Shown: positions 11,099 through 23,434, counted from the stretch's first letter. The stretch: DNA of 64,000 nucleotides from Elymus sibiricus (GCA_039707655.1 CM077670.1:146362001-146426000), one strand, 5' to 3'. A program made the numbers and translations. The notes: generated by a model from the sequence alone, not told the origin.

Positions 11099-13159
11099 GT
11101 AGGTTCCAATCAGGTGGTTGAACAATGGGTGCAGAAATTAAGGCTTTCTTAAGTATTTCAAAGGCTTCTATGCAATCACCGTCAAAAACAAATGGAACAT
11201 CTTTTTTGTAACAGATTAGTAAGAGGCCTAGATATTTTAGAGAAGTCTTTTATGAACCTCCTATAGAAACCAGCATGACCAAGGAAACTTCTCAATTGCA
11301 TCAATTTTAGCTTTATATACCTCAATACCTCTTTCAGAAATTTTATGCCCAAGTATAATACCTTCGTTCACCATAAAGTGGCACTTCTCCCAATTCAAGA
11401 CAAGATTAGTTTCTTCACATCTCTGCAAAACCCGGTCAAGGTTGCTTAAGCAATCATCAAAAGAGGTTCCGTAAATGGAGAAATCATCCATGAATACCTC
11501 AACAATCATTTCACAAAAATCAAAGAATATAGCAGTCATACATCGTTGAAAGGTAGTAGGTGCATTGCATAAACCAAAAGGCATACGTCTATAAGCATAG
11601 GTTGCAAAAGGACAAGTAAAAGTGGTTTTCTCTTGATCTTCTTGTGATATAGGTATTTGACAAAAACCAGAATATCCGTCTAGGAAGCAAAAGTGTGTAT
11701 GCTTAGATAATCTTTCTAACATTTGATCAATAAAAGGCAAAGGGTAATGATCTTTTCTAGTAGCTTTATTTAATTTCCTGAAATCAATTACCATCCTATA
11801 ACCAATTACAATTCTTTGTGGGATAAGTTCATTTTTATCATTAGGAACAACAATAATGCCTCCTTTCTTAAGAACGCAATGAACAGGACTTACCCATCTA
11901 CTATCAACTATAGGATAAATTATACCCGCCTCCAGAAGCTTTAATATTTCGGTTCTTACCAGTTCCTTCATCTTAGGATTCAAACGGCGTTGATGATCAA
12001 CGACGGGCTTAGCATCAGGCTCCATATTAATCTTGTGCTGGCATAGAGTGGGACTAATGCCCTTAAGATCATCAAGAGTATATCCAATAGCAGCACGGTG
12101 CTTCCTCAGAGTTTTAAGTAATCTCTTTTCTTCATGCTCTGAAAGGTTAGCACTGATAATAACATGATATATCTTCTTTTCATCAAGATAAGCATATTTT
12201 AGTGTATCAGGTAGTTTCTTTAGTTCAAACACTGGATCACTCTTAGGTGGGAGAGGATCTCCCAAAGTGTCAACAGGCAAATTATGTTTAAGGATAGGTG
12301 CTTGTCTAAAGAATATTTCATCTAGTTCATTTCTCTCATTCATATGCATATTATTCTCATGGTCTAGCAGATATTGTTCTAAAGGATCAGTAGGAGGAAC
12401 AACAATAGAAGCAAGACCAATAATTTTATCTTTATTAGACAATTCTTTATCATGAGGTTGTCTATGAAACTTAGAGAAATTAAACTCATGCGATACATCA
12501 CCAAAATTAACACTGGCCGTTTCTCTAGTGCAATCAATCTTAGCATTAACCGTATTCAAGAAAGGTCTACCAAAAATAATGGGACAAAAATCATCTTGTG
12601 GTGATCCAAGAACAACTAAATTAGTAGGATATTTGATCTTACCACACAACACTTCAACATCTCTAACAATCCCAAGTGGTGAAATAGTATCTCTGTTCGC
12701 AAGCTTAATAGTAATATCAATATCTTCAATCTCAACAGGTGCAATATCATTCATGACTTCAGGATAAAGAGAAAACAGAATAGCACTTACACTAGCACCC
12801 ATATCACATAAACCATGATAACAATGATCTCCTATTTTAATAGAAACAACAGGCATGCCAACAACAGGTCGATTTTTATCCGTTGTTTCTCGTTTAGCAA
12901 TCCTAGTTGCTTCCTCACAGAAGTATATAACATGTCCATCAATATTATCAACCAATAGATCTTTAATCATTGCAACATTAGGTTCCACTCTAATTTGTTC
13001 AGAGGGTTTAATTGGTTTAATATTACTCTTATTAACCACAGTTGAAGCTTTAGCATGTTCCTTAAACCTAACAGGGAAAGGAGGTTTCTCAATATAAGCA
13101 GTAGGCACAATTGGATCAACATTATAAATAATTGCTTCATCTTTAGCTATAATAGGTTC
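11099..13159 (-). pseudogene. pol: Athila-type pol: protease and reverse transcriptase, broken
   Basis: In frame with the gag upstream. Protease motif CDMGASVSAI, RT block (VIDFRKLNKATRKDHYPLPF, FLDGYSGF, RMPFGLCNAPTTF) and catalytic FMDDF are all visible. The main open stretch ends near 11261. There, after AKIDAIEK, a deletion of roughly 35 bp relative to related pol genes shifts the frame into a short nonsense tail, after which [20 protein letters not shown] sequence continues in another frame down to 11099. A second one-base shift lies in an A-run near 11206. Element 1 then truncates it. Confidence 0.88.
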
Positions 13160-14011
13160 TTATTTTACTTCAATAGGTGGATGAAACTTAAACCATTTAT
13201 CCTTAGGGAGATCAACATGAGCAGCAAAAGATTCACAAAAGGTGGCTACTATCTCAGAGTCAAGTCCATATTTAGTACTAAACTTATGAAAAACATCAGT
13301 TTCCATGAAAGATTTAACACAATCAAACTCAAGATTTATACCTGACTCATTACCTTTGTCGATTTCCCAATCTTCAGAGTTACGTTTTATTCTTTCCAGA
13401 AGATCCCATTTGAATTCAGTAGTTCTCTTCATAAAGGAACCAATAGAAGAAGTAACAAGCATGGATTGATCATTATGAGAAAGCCGAGCATAAAAGTTTT
13501 GTATAATAATTTCTCTTGAGAGCTCATGATTGGGGCATGTGTGCATCATGTACTTAAGCGCCCCCCAAGCTTGAGCGATACTTTCTCCTTCACGAGGCCA
13601 AAAATTATATATATAATTCCGATCACGATGAACTAAATGCATAGGATAAAATTGTTGGTGAAATTCCAGCTTCAACCGGTTCCAATCCCATGTTCCAGTA
13701 TCATCCAATAGCCTATACCATGTCAATGCCTTTCCCCCCAAAGATAAAGGGAATACTTTCTTCTTAACTCTATCCTCGGATAAACCTACAAGCTTAAACA
13801 ATCCACAAATTTCATCTATATAGATCAAGTGCATATCAGGATGTACCTTTCCATCTCCAGCATAAGGATTAGCTAGTAGTTTCTCTAACATACCTGAAGG
13901 AATCTCATAATAAATATTTTTAGTAGATTCAATAGGTTGAGGGGCAACTCTTATTGCTTTCGGTCGAGGTGAAGATACCTCGAACAAGCCCCTCAAAGGA
14001 TTATTTTCCAT
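13160..14011 (-). pseudogene. gag: Athila-type gag
   Basis: Starts at ATG 14009-14011 (MENNPLRGLFEVSSP). The core is capsid-like: LPLS-type segment (FPLSLGGKALTWYRLLDD), then the EFHQQFYPMHLV and SIAQAWGALKYMMHTCPNH motifs typical of Athila-group gag. No zinc knuckle is seen. The TAA at 13160-13162 is in the same frame as pol, so gag and pol were probably one polyprotein and this stop a mutation. The protein would package element RNA in cytoplasmic particles. Confidence 0.85.
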
Positions 14012-14074
14012 AGTGACAAGTGACAATAAATTTCAGCACGTAATAAAAATGTTTCCTTACCAAAGGCGCTTCAC

Positions 14075-14092
14075 TCCCCGGCAAAGGCGCCA
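14075..14092 (-). other. Primer binding site, tRNA-Asp type
   Basis: On the minus strand TGGCGCCTTTGCCGGGGA, the usual Athila-group primer complement with one mismatch to the common form, lies just inside the LTR end at 14104. Confidence 0.8.
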
Positions 14093-14103
14093 GGAAAGAG
14101 TCT

Positions 14104-15120
14104 TGATTACCCACAAGTATAGGGGATCAATCGTAGTCCTTTTGATAAGTAAGAGTGTCGAACCCAACAAGGAGCAGAAGGAAATGACAAGCGGTTTTTA
14201 GCAAGGTATTCTCTGCAAGTACTGAAAGTAGCGATAACAGATAGTTTTATAGCAAGGCAATTCATAACAAGTAACAAGTGAAAATAGTAAAAAAGGTGTA
14301 GCAAGGTGGCCCAATCCTTTTTATTGCAAAGGACAAGTCGGAATGTTCTCTTATAGTAAGCAAAGCGTTCTCGAGGACACATGGGAATTGTCGTCTAGTC
14401 ACATTCATCATGTTTAGTTGATTCGCGTTCGCTACTTTGATAATTTGATATGTGGGTGGACCGGTGCTATGGTGTTGTTCTTACTTGAACAAGCAACCCT
14501 CTTATGATTACCCCCTCTCGCAAGAATCCGCAACTACGAAAGAATAATTAAGATAAATCTAACCATAGCATGAAACATATGGATCCAAATCAGCCCCTTA
14601 CGGAATAACGCATAAACTAGGGTTTAAGCTTCTGTCACTCTCGCAACCCATCATCTACTTATTACTCCCCAATGCATTCTCCTAGGCCCAAATATGGTGA
14701 AGTGTCATGTAGTCGACGTTCACATGACACCACTAGAAAAAATACAACATACATATCATCAAAATATCGAACGAATACCAACTTCACATGATTACTTATA
14801 ACCGGACTTCTCCCATGTCCTCAAGAACAAAAGTAACTACTCACAAATCATAGTCATGTTCAAGATCAGAGGTGTATTGAATATGCTTGAGGATCTGAAC
14901 ATATAATCTTCCACCAAATAAACCGAGAAGCATCTACTACGAGATGTAATCAACACTACTAGCAACCCACAGGTAAATCTGAGGTTTTGAGACAAAGATT
15001 GAATACAAGAGATGAACTAGGGTTTGAGATGAGATGGTGCTTGTGAAGATGTTGATGAAGATTGGTCCTCCCATGATGAGAGGATCGTTGGTGATGTTAC
15101 ACTTGAGAAAGAAAACAATC
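14104..15120 (-). repeat. 5' LTR piece of element 2
   Basis: The minus-strand LTR ends CTTGTGGGTAATCA at 14104. The rest extends right to about 15060-15120, where the text changes to element 3. No TG start of the LTR is recognisable, so the outer part is missing. No coding content. Confidence 0.7.
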
Positions 15121-15149
15121 TATTGAAAGGAATTATAGAAAAAGGTGTC

Positions 15150-15900
15150 TAAAAAGCCTTGCCGGGAGTACGCAATTTGATGAGATTGTTCCCAAGCAAG
15201 GATGGCACCGGAGGAACCAAGGTGTTGGTTTTGAACGAAAGTTCAATGCCGACGGAGTTGAGTGGGAAGAAGATCAATACCCCAAGACGAAGTTTGTTCC
15301 TCAACAAGAGAAGTATGATCCTACTTCTTTCAAGGGGACACAAGCTCAAGATGAGCTTCCACCACAAGACCACAAGCTAAAAGGCAAGACAAGCTTCAAG
15401 AAGAGATTGCCTCATTTGAAGAACCACCTCAAGCCTTGGTCAAGTGGGTTCCCAAGACTACTTCAAGTTCTACTTCGTCAAGTATGACTACAACTCCAAG
15501 GATTCCCATCAAGTTTATGTGGATCCCAAAGAAGAAGAACTAGAAAGTTCTTGAGGGTGACTCCGCCAACAAACTTCACTCATATTCAATTATGGCAAGA
15601 ATTGGTGCAAGCAACTTCCACATCATGCACTAGTTTATGGAGTCACAAACCATCTTGTTGGTAAGTCAAGGGACAAGGTATTCAATGCATTCATGGACAT
15701 CATCTATTGTGCACTTCATTCTATGTCTATGGATATCTTCGTTGTTCCTTGTGGGACTAACCCATGTAGGTATTGAAAGTGCTACAAATCCCAAGGATAG
15801 CTCCCAACTCTTGCTGGTCTAAATCAACATTGAGCATCCACATCTACAACATCTACATGAAGTCTTATTTGACAAAACCCAAGGTTAGTTCATCCCTCTT
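15150..15900 (+). pseudogene. Degraded gag-like coding remnant
   Basis: Short plus-strand runs look coding in shifting frames, for example FNADGVEWEEDQYPKTKFVP, then QQEKYDPTSFKGTQAQDE, then a Lys/Pro-rich segment ending MWIPKKKN and stop, and further on LVYGVTNHLVGKSRDKVFNA. This looks like the C-terminal, low-complexity part of a plant retroelement gag or gag-pol. There are several frameshifts. A purine-rich AGGGGGAG lies at the end of the region. No domain can be named with certainty. Confidence 0.4.
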
Positions 15901-16336
15901 TGGGGGATATCACATCTAGGGGGAGCTTTGCTGTAAGACTTGAGCTAAAGCAACAATAATGGTGTGAACACATTGAAGCTTTATGTAAAAGTGGTAACCC
16001 CACTTGTGCTTAAACGATGAGTATGACCTATGATCAAATGTTCTCATTTGGCTCCTAAGTCAATATACTCATATATAGATGACTTTGTCATCGCCCATTG
16101 CTTGATAGTTGCTAGAATTGGTTGTGCGTGTTTGACATATTTTATTTGCTATCTTATTGTGTGAGCATGTTGCAATGCATATTCTCTCATTTGAGGACAT
16201 CCAATTGTTGTTTGGTTGATTTGGATCTTTTGGCCAATTGGATGGACAAGAATTCCTAAGAACCTTCTCTAGCTATCTATCTCAACTTGTCTCAAATTCT
16301 TTCTTGCTATATCACAAAATTTGGACAAGCTTCTTT

Positions 16337-17170
16337 TCGGACCCTCCGGATGAGGAGCACTCAGAGTCACTGATCTGATTAGGGCTGAACTCCAAAACCT
16401 CCTAAATGCTTCTCGGTCAGACCAATCCACTCCATTTCAGTCCAACCGATTGCATTTTAGGTTGATCTATTTTCAATCTCGGTAAGACTGCTGCAAACAT
16501 TTCGGCGTCACCGAGTTGCTATGTTCATGACAGTTACACACTTCGGTGCCACTGATTTGCTTCGCTCGGTAGTACCGACAGCCAATGGGTATATATACTT
16601 GCACGCACCATACATTGAAAATTTCTTCAAATCGTTCACTCCCGCACCCCATTGCTGTCGTCACCCTGGTCTCCGGATCGTCTTCATTGACTCCAGCATG
16701 CCCTCGCCGCAGGATTCCGCCACCGTTGATGACAATCCTCCCCGTCGTTGCCGCCGTAGAGGATCTCCACCAAGTTAGGGTAAGATCCGATCTCTTTTGT
16801 TCTTCCCAATCTGATTCTATGCACAAAAGATTTGCGCCATGTTCTATCCACTGTTTGCACACTCCTGTCCACAAAAAAATTCCTAGAATTAGGTTTGAGT
16901 GAAATTTTTAGATTTAGGGTTCCGCAGAATTCATCTCAGACGGACCGATTTGACCTGACTCGGAGTCACCGATTTGGCTTCGGCCATTGCACTCAGTACA
17001 ACTCGGTGAAACCGATGTGTACTGATCGGTGAGACCGATTCATGTATTTCAGCAGTACCATGTGCACTTCGAAGAGACCGAGTCACATGTCGGTACCACT
17101 GAAACTATGTAACCTAGTCTCTGTTGCTGCCTCGGTAATTCCAAAATTTTCAACTCGGTAATTCCGAAAT
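16337..17170 (+). promoter_or_regulatory. Promoter-like region with array of TCGGT-N3-ACCGA palindromes, TATA and leader intron
   Basis: Copies of a 13-bp palindrome, exact or degenerate, start at 16337, 16361, 16413, 16437, 16479, 16502, 16543 and 16566 (TCGGTAGTACCGA, perfect). A TATATATA box follows at 16590. More copies lie downstream at 16960, 17003 and 17026 (the last two perfect), 17069 and 17091. Many spacings are 21-24 bp or twice that. A possible leader intron has donor GGTAAGATCC near 16780 and acceptor TTCACAG near 17273, just before the accessory ORF. The same motif fills the U3 of the 3' LTR. Array seen directly; promoter and intron are inference. Confidence 0.6.
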
Positions 17171-17287
17171 GCCTTTTGTGAAAACCTAAAACTGAACTTT
17201 GAACTCAAATTTTCAAAAATGGCTGCATTTTGTGATAACTCATCTACTCTACTCTACCTACTCTAATTCACAGGGTCAGTGGTCAGC

Positions 17288-19302
17288 ATGTCAGGATCAG
17301 AGGACAGTCAGAACAGGTCAGAAGAGGTCAGTGTGGATCTAGATGCAGGCACTAGTCCTGAAGGCAGTTTTCAAGACCCAGGCACCCCCAGCTCTGATAG
17401 TCTTCCTAAGGCAGCTACAAGGGCCAGGAAGAAGAGGAACTCAGATGAAGAAGACTCAGATTTTCAGCCTAAGAAGTGACATCCAAGAAGAAGGATGTTG
17501 TCAGAAAGGAGTATGATAATACTCAAAAGGAGAGAGTTGTTGCCAGAAAGATCTCTCAGTCCACTGCTACCAAGAGAGGCATTGCCCCCACCAGTGAGAA
17601 TCCAGGAAGCTCAGAGCCTAGCTAGCCCAAGTCTATGGCAAAGAAGGCAGGCAAGCAGAGAGAGAGAAAGCAAACTTCTCAAGTTGTTTTCAGGAGACCT
17701 TCTATGGTCAATGATGAACCGGAGGAAGAGGAGCCAGCTATAGATGCACCACCTCCCAAGCAGAGGAAGTTGAGGGTTGATGCTATGCCTAAGAAGGCTG
17801 CCACCACTTCCAAGGTCAAGTCTACTGCTGCTGTTGCCAAGCCCAAGGGCAAGACTATCAGAGACATTTCAGCTGCAGAGAAGAACAAGGCCCCAGTGCC
17901 TGAAAGGACTGATGATGATGATGATGAAGCCGTAGTGCTCAAGAAGCTTAGACCCAGACTACCAGAGCATGATGACTCACATCCTGAGGCACAAAACATG
18001 AAGGAGAGGAAAGACAAAGGATTGAGGAAATGGAGAGAGAATGACCCCTATTCTGTCAAGAGGAGAACTGCTGTGGACTATCGTTTCCACACCAAGGAGC
18101 AGCAAGACTTCATTGAGACAGTGCTCCTTGACAAGAGCCCAGCAGTTAGCGATATGAGATGGGTTGACTGTGAATACATTGATGAGAATGAGGATAGCTT
18201 TCCCAATGTGCATGAGAACTTCAAGACTATTGGCATTGACAAGTTCATAGGCACCAAGATGACTGCATGGACTGATGAGTTGATCATGCAATTCTACTCC
18301 GCCGCACACTTCTATCCCGATGGAAGGATTGTGTGGATGACTGAGGGAACTAGATTCCAGTCCAGCATTGCAGAATGGGCTGCTTTGATAGGTGCTCCAG
18401 AAGCTGAAGAGAAAGATGTTGATGTGTATGCCAAGGGCAAGATGGACCACAACTCGATGAAGGACATGTATGGACTGAACCCCAAGGAATATAAGAAGAC
18501 ACACAAGCTGGGATCCATCCATAATCTCCTACCAGGGCTTGCCACCATTAAAACCATCCTGAGGCACACTTTGATGCCCAAGTCTGGAGATGGTAAGATG
18601 ATCAGAGGCCATTCTATCAACATGCTACATCTTGTGGATGGTTTCACCAGGTTTAGGGTGATGGATCTGATTGTGGAGACAATCAAGAGGACTGCTGCGG
18701 ATCAGAAGCGATCTTGTGGGTTTGCACCACATATCCAGATGCTTATCAACTCCAAAGTTGGTAGCAAAGTTTACCTACTTGATCGTCCGCACCTGCCGCT
18801 ACAGCCAGAGCTAGAGGATTGCACCATGACGATGAGTCCCTCTCATCCTACCTCTACTGCAGCACAGGCTGAGACAGGTGCTCCAAAACCCAGCTCTTCC
18901 ATAGTCCCCCTACTAAAGACCAAGACTGATCAGATGACATATGTACTCCATGCTACTCAGAGGATCGAGCGGAGTTTGGCCGACCTCGCAAAGAACCAAA
19001 AGAGCCTGGAAAGGATAGTGGAAACAAAGTTTTATGACTTGGATGTCAAAGTCACTAAGCTGACAACCATAGTCAACAGTCTAAAGGAGGAGGTAGATGA
19101 AGCCAAGATGAGCTCTAGCAGTGATGATGAGGATGTTGGCACCGGTCTTCCAACGACCACACAGTTCCAGAAGATGCCCAGATCAGCAGTAGTGCCTGTC
19201 AGCGACACCAGAGCCACATTTTCTGCACCAGCTGCTACTCCATCAGTTGCTCCATCAGGTTCCAGTAGTTTCCACTCCTCCAGTCCAGCAGACGTCTTCT
19301 GA
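17288..19302 (+). pseudogene. Accessory retroelement ORF, putative plant transposon protein type
   Basis: The frame starts MSGSEDSQNRSEE at 17288. A one-base loss near 17477 shifts the frame, and a TAG near 17625 breaks the shifted frame; the open part then runs from 17635 to 19302 (555 codons). The N-terminus is acidic and Lys/Arg-rich with repeated KK/KR runs, likely nuclear. The middle (about 18080-18780) holds a conserved-looking block with FIETVLLDKSPAVSDMRWVD, then ELIMQFYSAAHFYPDGRIVW, and WAALIGAPE, as in the domain called putative plant transposon protein. The C-terminus has a heptad-like coiled coil (ERSLADLAKNQKSLERIV) and a Ser/Pro tail. Not a DDE transposase and not RT. Function unknown. 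Confidence 0.75.
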
Positions 19303-19920
19303 AGCCTTTGCAGATGCGCTTCTCTCCACTCCTTCAACGCACACCGGAGCTACAAGTCAGAGGACTTCTTCACCAGGAGCTGCAGGAGATCGATCCCAGA
19401 GTGACGCTTAGCTCTGTACTTATTCGAGCTTTTTGGTACTTGTTGCTAAAGGGGGGGAATTAGTATAGATCATATGGCTTCGAGAGAGAGAGTTTTTCTT
19501 TTTTTTGTTTTGTTTCGCTTGCTACTTCGTGCTTTTTCATGATACTTTTTCTTGATGCTTGTATGAGACTACGTTACTTATGTGCTTGATCATACCGTAC
19601 TTTAATGATATGCATGCTTATCGATCTATCTAGATGCTTCTTGTATTATCATTCACTTGTTTGCTTGGTGATGAGTGCTTGTTGTTTCTCATTCATATCA
19701 TTTTGAGAGCTCCACCAAGATGTATGTGACATGGAAGAGTTTCCCATGATCCTAATCAATTGTGCATTTGCATTCAAACGCAAATCTTAAATAATGCACA
19801 AATTTAGGGGGAGCTCTTGCTTATCACATACTTCTCAAAGCGACGATGTTATTAATTGATTATATCCATTGTCGAAGCTTTGATCTCTATGTTGTCATCA
19901 ATTACCAAAAAGGGGGAGAT
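19303..19920 (+). other. Non-coding stretch between accessory ORF and 3' LTR
   Basis: T-rich sequence with no coding pattern. It ends in the purine-rich AAAAAGGGGGAGAT that directly precedes the LTR and fits a polypurine tract. Confidence 0.7.
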
Positions 19921-21419
19921 TGAAAGTGCAACTAATCCCTGGGTGGTTTTGGTAATTAATAACAACATGTATGTCATTGAACTAATGCCTATTCAAAGAT
20001 AGATTTCAGGAAAGTTCAATGTTGGCATGGCAAGGACATGTGGATGTGCACCCCTCAAAATGCTAAGGAAGTACATTACAAGCTCCAAGACTCTGCATTT
20101 TTGGTTAAGTGATCCAAGATCACATTGAGTCCATAGGAAAGCCAATACTATTAAAAGGGGATGAGGTTTTGATCATGACTTAGTTGCTCAAGTGCTTGAA
20201 GATATTGCTCCAAAACCCTCAGCCACTTTACTACATTCAAATATGTCCAAACCCTAAATGTCAAACTTGGTCCCACCGAAATCTACACATCCGGACCCAC
20301 CGAGTTTAACCTAGACAGAGCCAAAGCCAAACCCTAGAAACTCGGTTCCACCGAGATGACATTCGGTCCCACCGAAGTGCTGTGACCAAGTTTCGGTACC
20401 CTTTGATTCCATGTCAGAATTACCAAGTTGGTTTGATCGGAGCTACCGAAACAAGGTCTTGCTTAGGTCATCACGAATCGAAGCCACCGAGTTGTATGGA
20501 TCGGTCTCACCGAAAAGCTTAACGTTCGAATCTTTTACACAGGTCGGTCTCACCGAGATTTTGCTTCGGTGTCACCGAGTTGTGCTAAAAGGTTGTAACG
20601 GTTGGATTTTTGGTGCTGCCTATTTATACCCCTCCACCACCACTTACTCTCAAGGAGAGCCATCAGAACGAAACTACACTTCCACCATTCATTTTCTAAG
20701 AGAGAACCACCTACTCATGTGTTGAGATCAAGGCATTCAATCCAACCATTTGAACCTTGATTTCTAGCCTTCCTAAGTTGCTTTCCACTCCAATCCTTCT
20801 CCTACCCAAGCCAAATATATGAGAGAGTGATTGAGTGTTGAGGAGACTATCTTTTGAAGCACAAGAACAAGGAGTTCATCATCAACAACATCGTCTATTA
20901 CCTTTTGGAGAGTGGTGTCTCCTAGATTGGTTAGGTGTCACTTGGGAGCCTCCAAGATCATGTGGAGTTAAACCAAGAAGTTTGTAAGGGCAAGGAGGTC
21001 CCCTACTTTGAAAAGATATCCCGAGTGAGGCTAGTCCTTCGTGGGCATAAGACATGATGGAATAGACAAGGTTGCTTCTTCGTGGACCCTTCGTGGGTGG
21101 AGCCCTTCGTGAACTCGCGTAGCCGTTACCCTCCGTGGGTTGAAGTCTCCATCAACATGGATGTACGATAGCACCACCTATCAGAACCACGCCAAAAACA
21201 CCATGCCTTCATTGCGTTTGATTTCTCTAATCCCCTCCTTTACATTCATATGCAAAGTCTTTACTTTTCGCTGCACTACTCTTAGACTTGCATGTGTAGG
21301 GTGTTACTTGACTTGATAGATTTGCTAAAACTTACCTACAACTAAAATGGGGAAAAGGATAAGTTTTATTTGGTCAAGTAGTCTAATCACCCCCCCCCCT
21401 CTAGACATACTTTCGATCC
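19921..21419 (+). repeat. 3' LTR of element 3
   Basis: Starts TGAAAGTGCA right after the polypurine tract. U3 contains the palindrome array at 20342-20578 and a TATTTATA box at 20621-20628. The end is taken near 21419 after CTTTCGATCCT; the terminal CA is not clear, so the junction with element 4 is uncertain by several bases. Confidence 0.7.
20342..20578 (+). promoter_or_regulatory. LTR U3 palindrome array TCGGT-N3-ACCGA upstream of TATA
   Basis: 13-bp copies begin at 20342, 20363, 20437, 20478, 20501, 20544 and 20566, with weaker ones at 20393, 20414, 20464 and 20526. Exact both-arm matches include 20342, 20363, 20501, 20544 and 20566. Neighbouring starts are mostly 21-23 bp apart, about two helical turns. 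Each arm carries a CpG. The array ends 43 bp before TATTTATA, the position of upstream activating sites. Confidence 0.85.
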
Positions 21420-22918
21420 TAAAGTAGCACGATTACTCAATAGGCGGATACGAAACTTGTGCACAACCTATGAGAGACAAAACGTAAATACTTTCTATCT
21501 CAGTTATGCTATGTATGTATGGTTCCTGGTGAACTTGCACACGATGATCCAAGATGATCCGATATGATATGCAATGTGGCGATGCTATGGCTATTGCTTA
21601 CAAGCTCTTTGTTGTTTTTATTTTTCTCCTTGCTTAAAAGCTTATCGCTCTTTTTTATATGTCCACTATGCGAAATGCTCAAACCAAGATAGCAATTATG
21701 TATATGTGGGAAAAATTGATGACACAAGATATCATACTATGATATATACACGCAATGATAGCTATGCAGAACGTGTATCACTAAAGTGCACAAGTATCGT
21801 GGCCCGGCAATACTCAACGGCTAGTCTCGGTAGGCAAGTGACACAAAATGGTCTCGGGGTTAACAATGCAAAGGCAAGGGAAATGTACAATGTTGTCGTC
21901 GAGGTTACCATCCTTCCTTACGGTGATAGTGTCAAAATTATGAAGTGGTCGTTGTCGATGTCGAGTCCATGGAGAAGTTGAGCGGCGGTGATGTCGATGA
22001 CGAACCATTCCTAAGTACCCGAAACACGTTAGGAAACGGAAACCGCGAACTCAAATTCTCAAATGGCAAATGTGGCAAAATTGCGGTCGGTTGTGGAAGT
22101 TGGTGGTGGTTTGCGGAAGAAATGGTGGAAAAATGGTCAAAATTGGGCAAAAGTGGAGATGTTGGCTGCGAGGCGCCGGATGTCCGGGCGTCGGGCCAGA
22201 TGTCCGGGCTGGGCCAGATGTGGTTCGGGCTGGATGTCCGGGCTGGGGATCCGTGGATGAACTCGAAGATGAACTTTGGGGAAAACAAAATTTTGGGCGA
22301 AATTCATGGAATTTCATGGATGGAAATGGTGGGGAAGGTGACGAGAAGCTAGATCCACCTGCAACACTTCGAATCCATGGCTCAAAATCAACAAAACATC
22401 ATCAAACCAACAAATCACACAAAAAATTGGTATGGCTCTTTTTGTGGGAATTTTTGAAATTGGGCAAAAACACACAAAATTAGGGCTAGAAAGTGGAGGG
22501 GAAGAACTCCAAAGTGTGAATCAACCTTGCTCTGATCCAAGATGATATAGGGTGGAACCCTAATGTGATGATCTTTTTACACTTGGAGGGGAAAAGGGCA
22601 AATTGAGAGAAGAACACAAAGGAAACACTCAATTGACACAAATCCAATCACACATGTGCTAAATCCACATACACATAAGGGGATACAAGGGTCCAAATCC
22701 AACACAAGAAGGTAACAAGGGTAGCTAGTTCATCCCAATCCATGAAGGAGTTGAGGTCTTGGTACCCAAGAGGATCTTCCCACAAGGGGGTCTTGAATCC
22801 ACTAGGGGGTCATCTCAGATGGAGGCCTTGAACTCCATGAGAGTAGTAAGTGGATGAGCAAAACTCAATCTCTAATGAGCTATCACTTTGCTAACCCTAG
22901 CTAGGAGGAGGAGAGGGC

Positions 22919-22927
22919 ATATATATA
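22919..22927 (-). promoter_or_regulatory. TATA-like sequence of element 4 LTR
   Basis: TATATATAT on the minus strand, between the two GCCGGATGTCCGGC clusters once the Cassandra insert is ignored. Confidence 0.45.
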
Positions 22928-22973
22928 GTGTTCCACGAGATGAGAGGGGGAAAGAGGGGATACATGGGCCTTT

Positions 22974-23237
22974 TGTAACTCCCCGGACACACCCGCCGGT
23001 GATCGTTACTCCTGGCGGGATATAGACTGGCCCCACGGATCAATACTAGTGTTTCCTGCGCACTTTGTCCTCACTCGTGCGCACCCGGGACCAACTTCCC
23101 GGTTGGTCACCCATCCTGAAATTACTCCAAGCTAAGCACGCTTAACTTTGGAGTTCTTTCTGAATGGGCTCCCGGAAAAGAAGGAATTCCTTATTGATAC
23201 GAGTAGTCTATCATCCCTATTAAACCAGGCTATCACA
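22974..23237 (-). repeat. Cassandra 3' LTR with 5S rRNA-derived promoter block
   Basis: On the minus strand the 5S internal promoter elements are recognisable: AAGTTAAGCGTGCTT (23148-23134) and, 17 nt on, GGATGGGTGACC (23116-23105), the same sequences and spacing as plant 5S rRNA. The surrounding sequence has drifted, so it is 5S-derived and not a 5S gene. This copy keeps a perfect C-box. Confidence 0.92.
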
Positions 23238-23419
23238 TACACCCCCACTCAGAGGAACCTACGTCCTCGTCGGGCCACAGGAATGTTCCCTCTTGGCACA
23301 TACGTCTGTGCGTCCAGTCCGGCACATGTGCCATGCCGTGTGCCACGACGGCTCACAAACGTCATGCACAACATGACCGCGCACCTGACCCGCAAACATC
23401 TGTGTAACCGCAAGGGTCG

Positions 23420-23434
23420 GCTCTGATACCAACT
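23420..23434 (-). other. Cassandra primer binding site, tRNA-iMet
   Basis: Minus strand AGTTGGTATCAGAGC directly follows the LTR end at 23435. Confidence 0.9.

Larger units (their letters stand above)
11099..15120 (-). mobile_element. Athila-type gypsy retrotransposon fragment (element 2)
   Basis: Minus strand, reading right to left: LTR piece, tRNA-Asp-type primer site, gag, protease and reverse transcriptase, then the insertion of element 1 at 11098, which cuts pol around the RT/RNase H border. The rest of the element lies left of the window. The gag and pol types match the Athila-like gypsy elements abundant in Triticeae; I do not assign a family name. The right edge (about 15060-15120) is approximate. 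Confidence 0.88.
15121..21419 (+). mobile_element. LTR retroelement remnant with accessory ORF (element 3)
   Basis: Plus strand. A degraded gag-like stretch, a promoter-like region with TATA, an accessory ORF with two breaks, a purine-rich tract, and a 3' LTR starting TGAAAGTGCA at 19921. No protease, RT or integrase is left and no 5' LTR was found, so it is a deletion derivative or truncated copy. A Maximus/SIRE-type copia origin (gag-pol plus extra ORF) and an Athila-type origin both remain possible. Both outer edges are approximate. Confidence 0.7.

Noticed and set aside
15772..15790. TGAAAGTGCTACAAATCCC as the start of a 5' LTR for element 3
   Set aside because: It shares only about ten bases with the 3' LTR start (TGAAAGTGCA) and the following sequence does not align, so I do not call a 5' LTR there.
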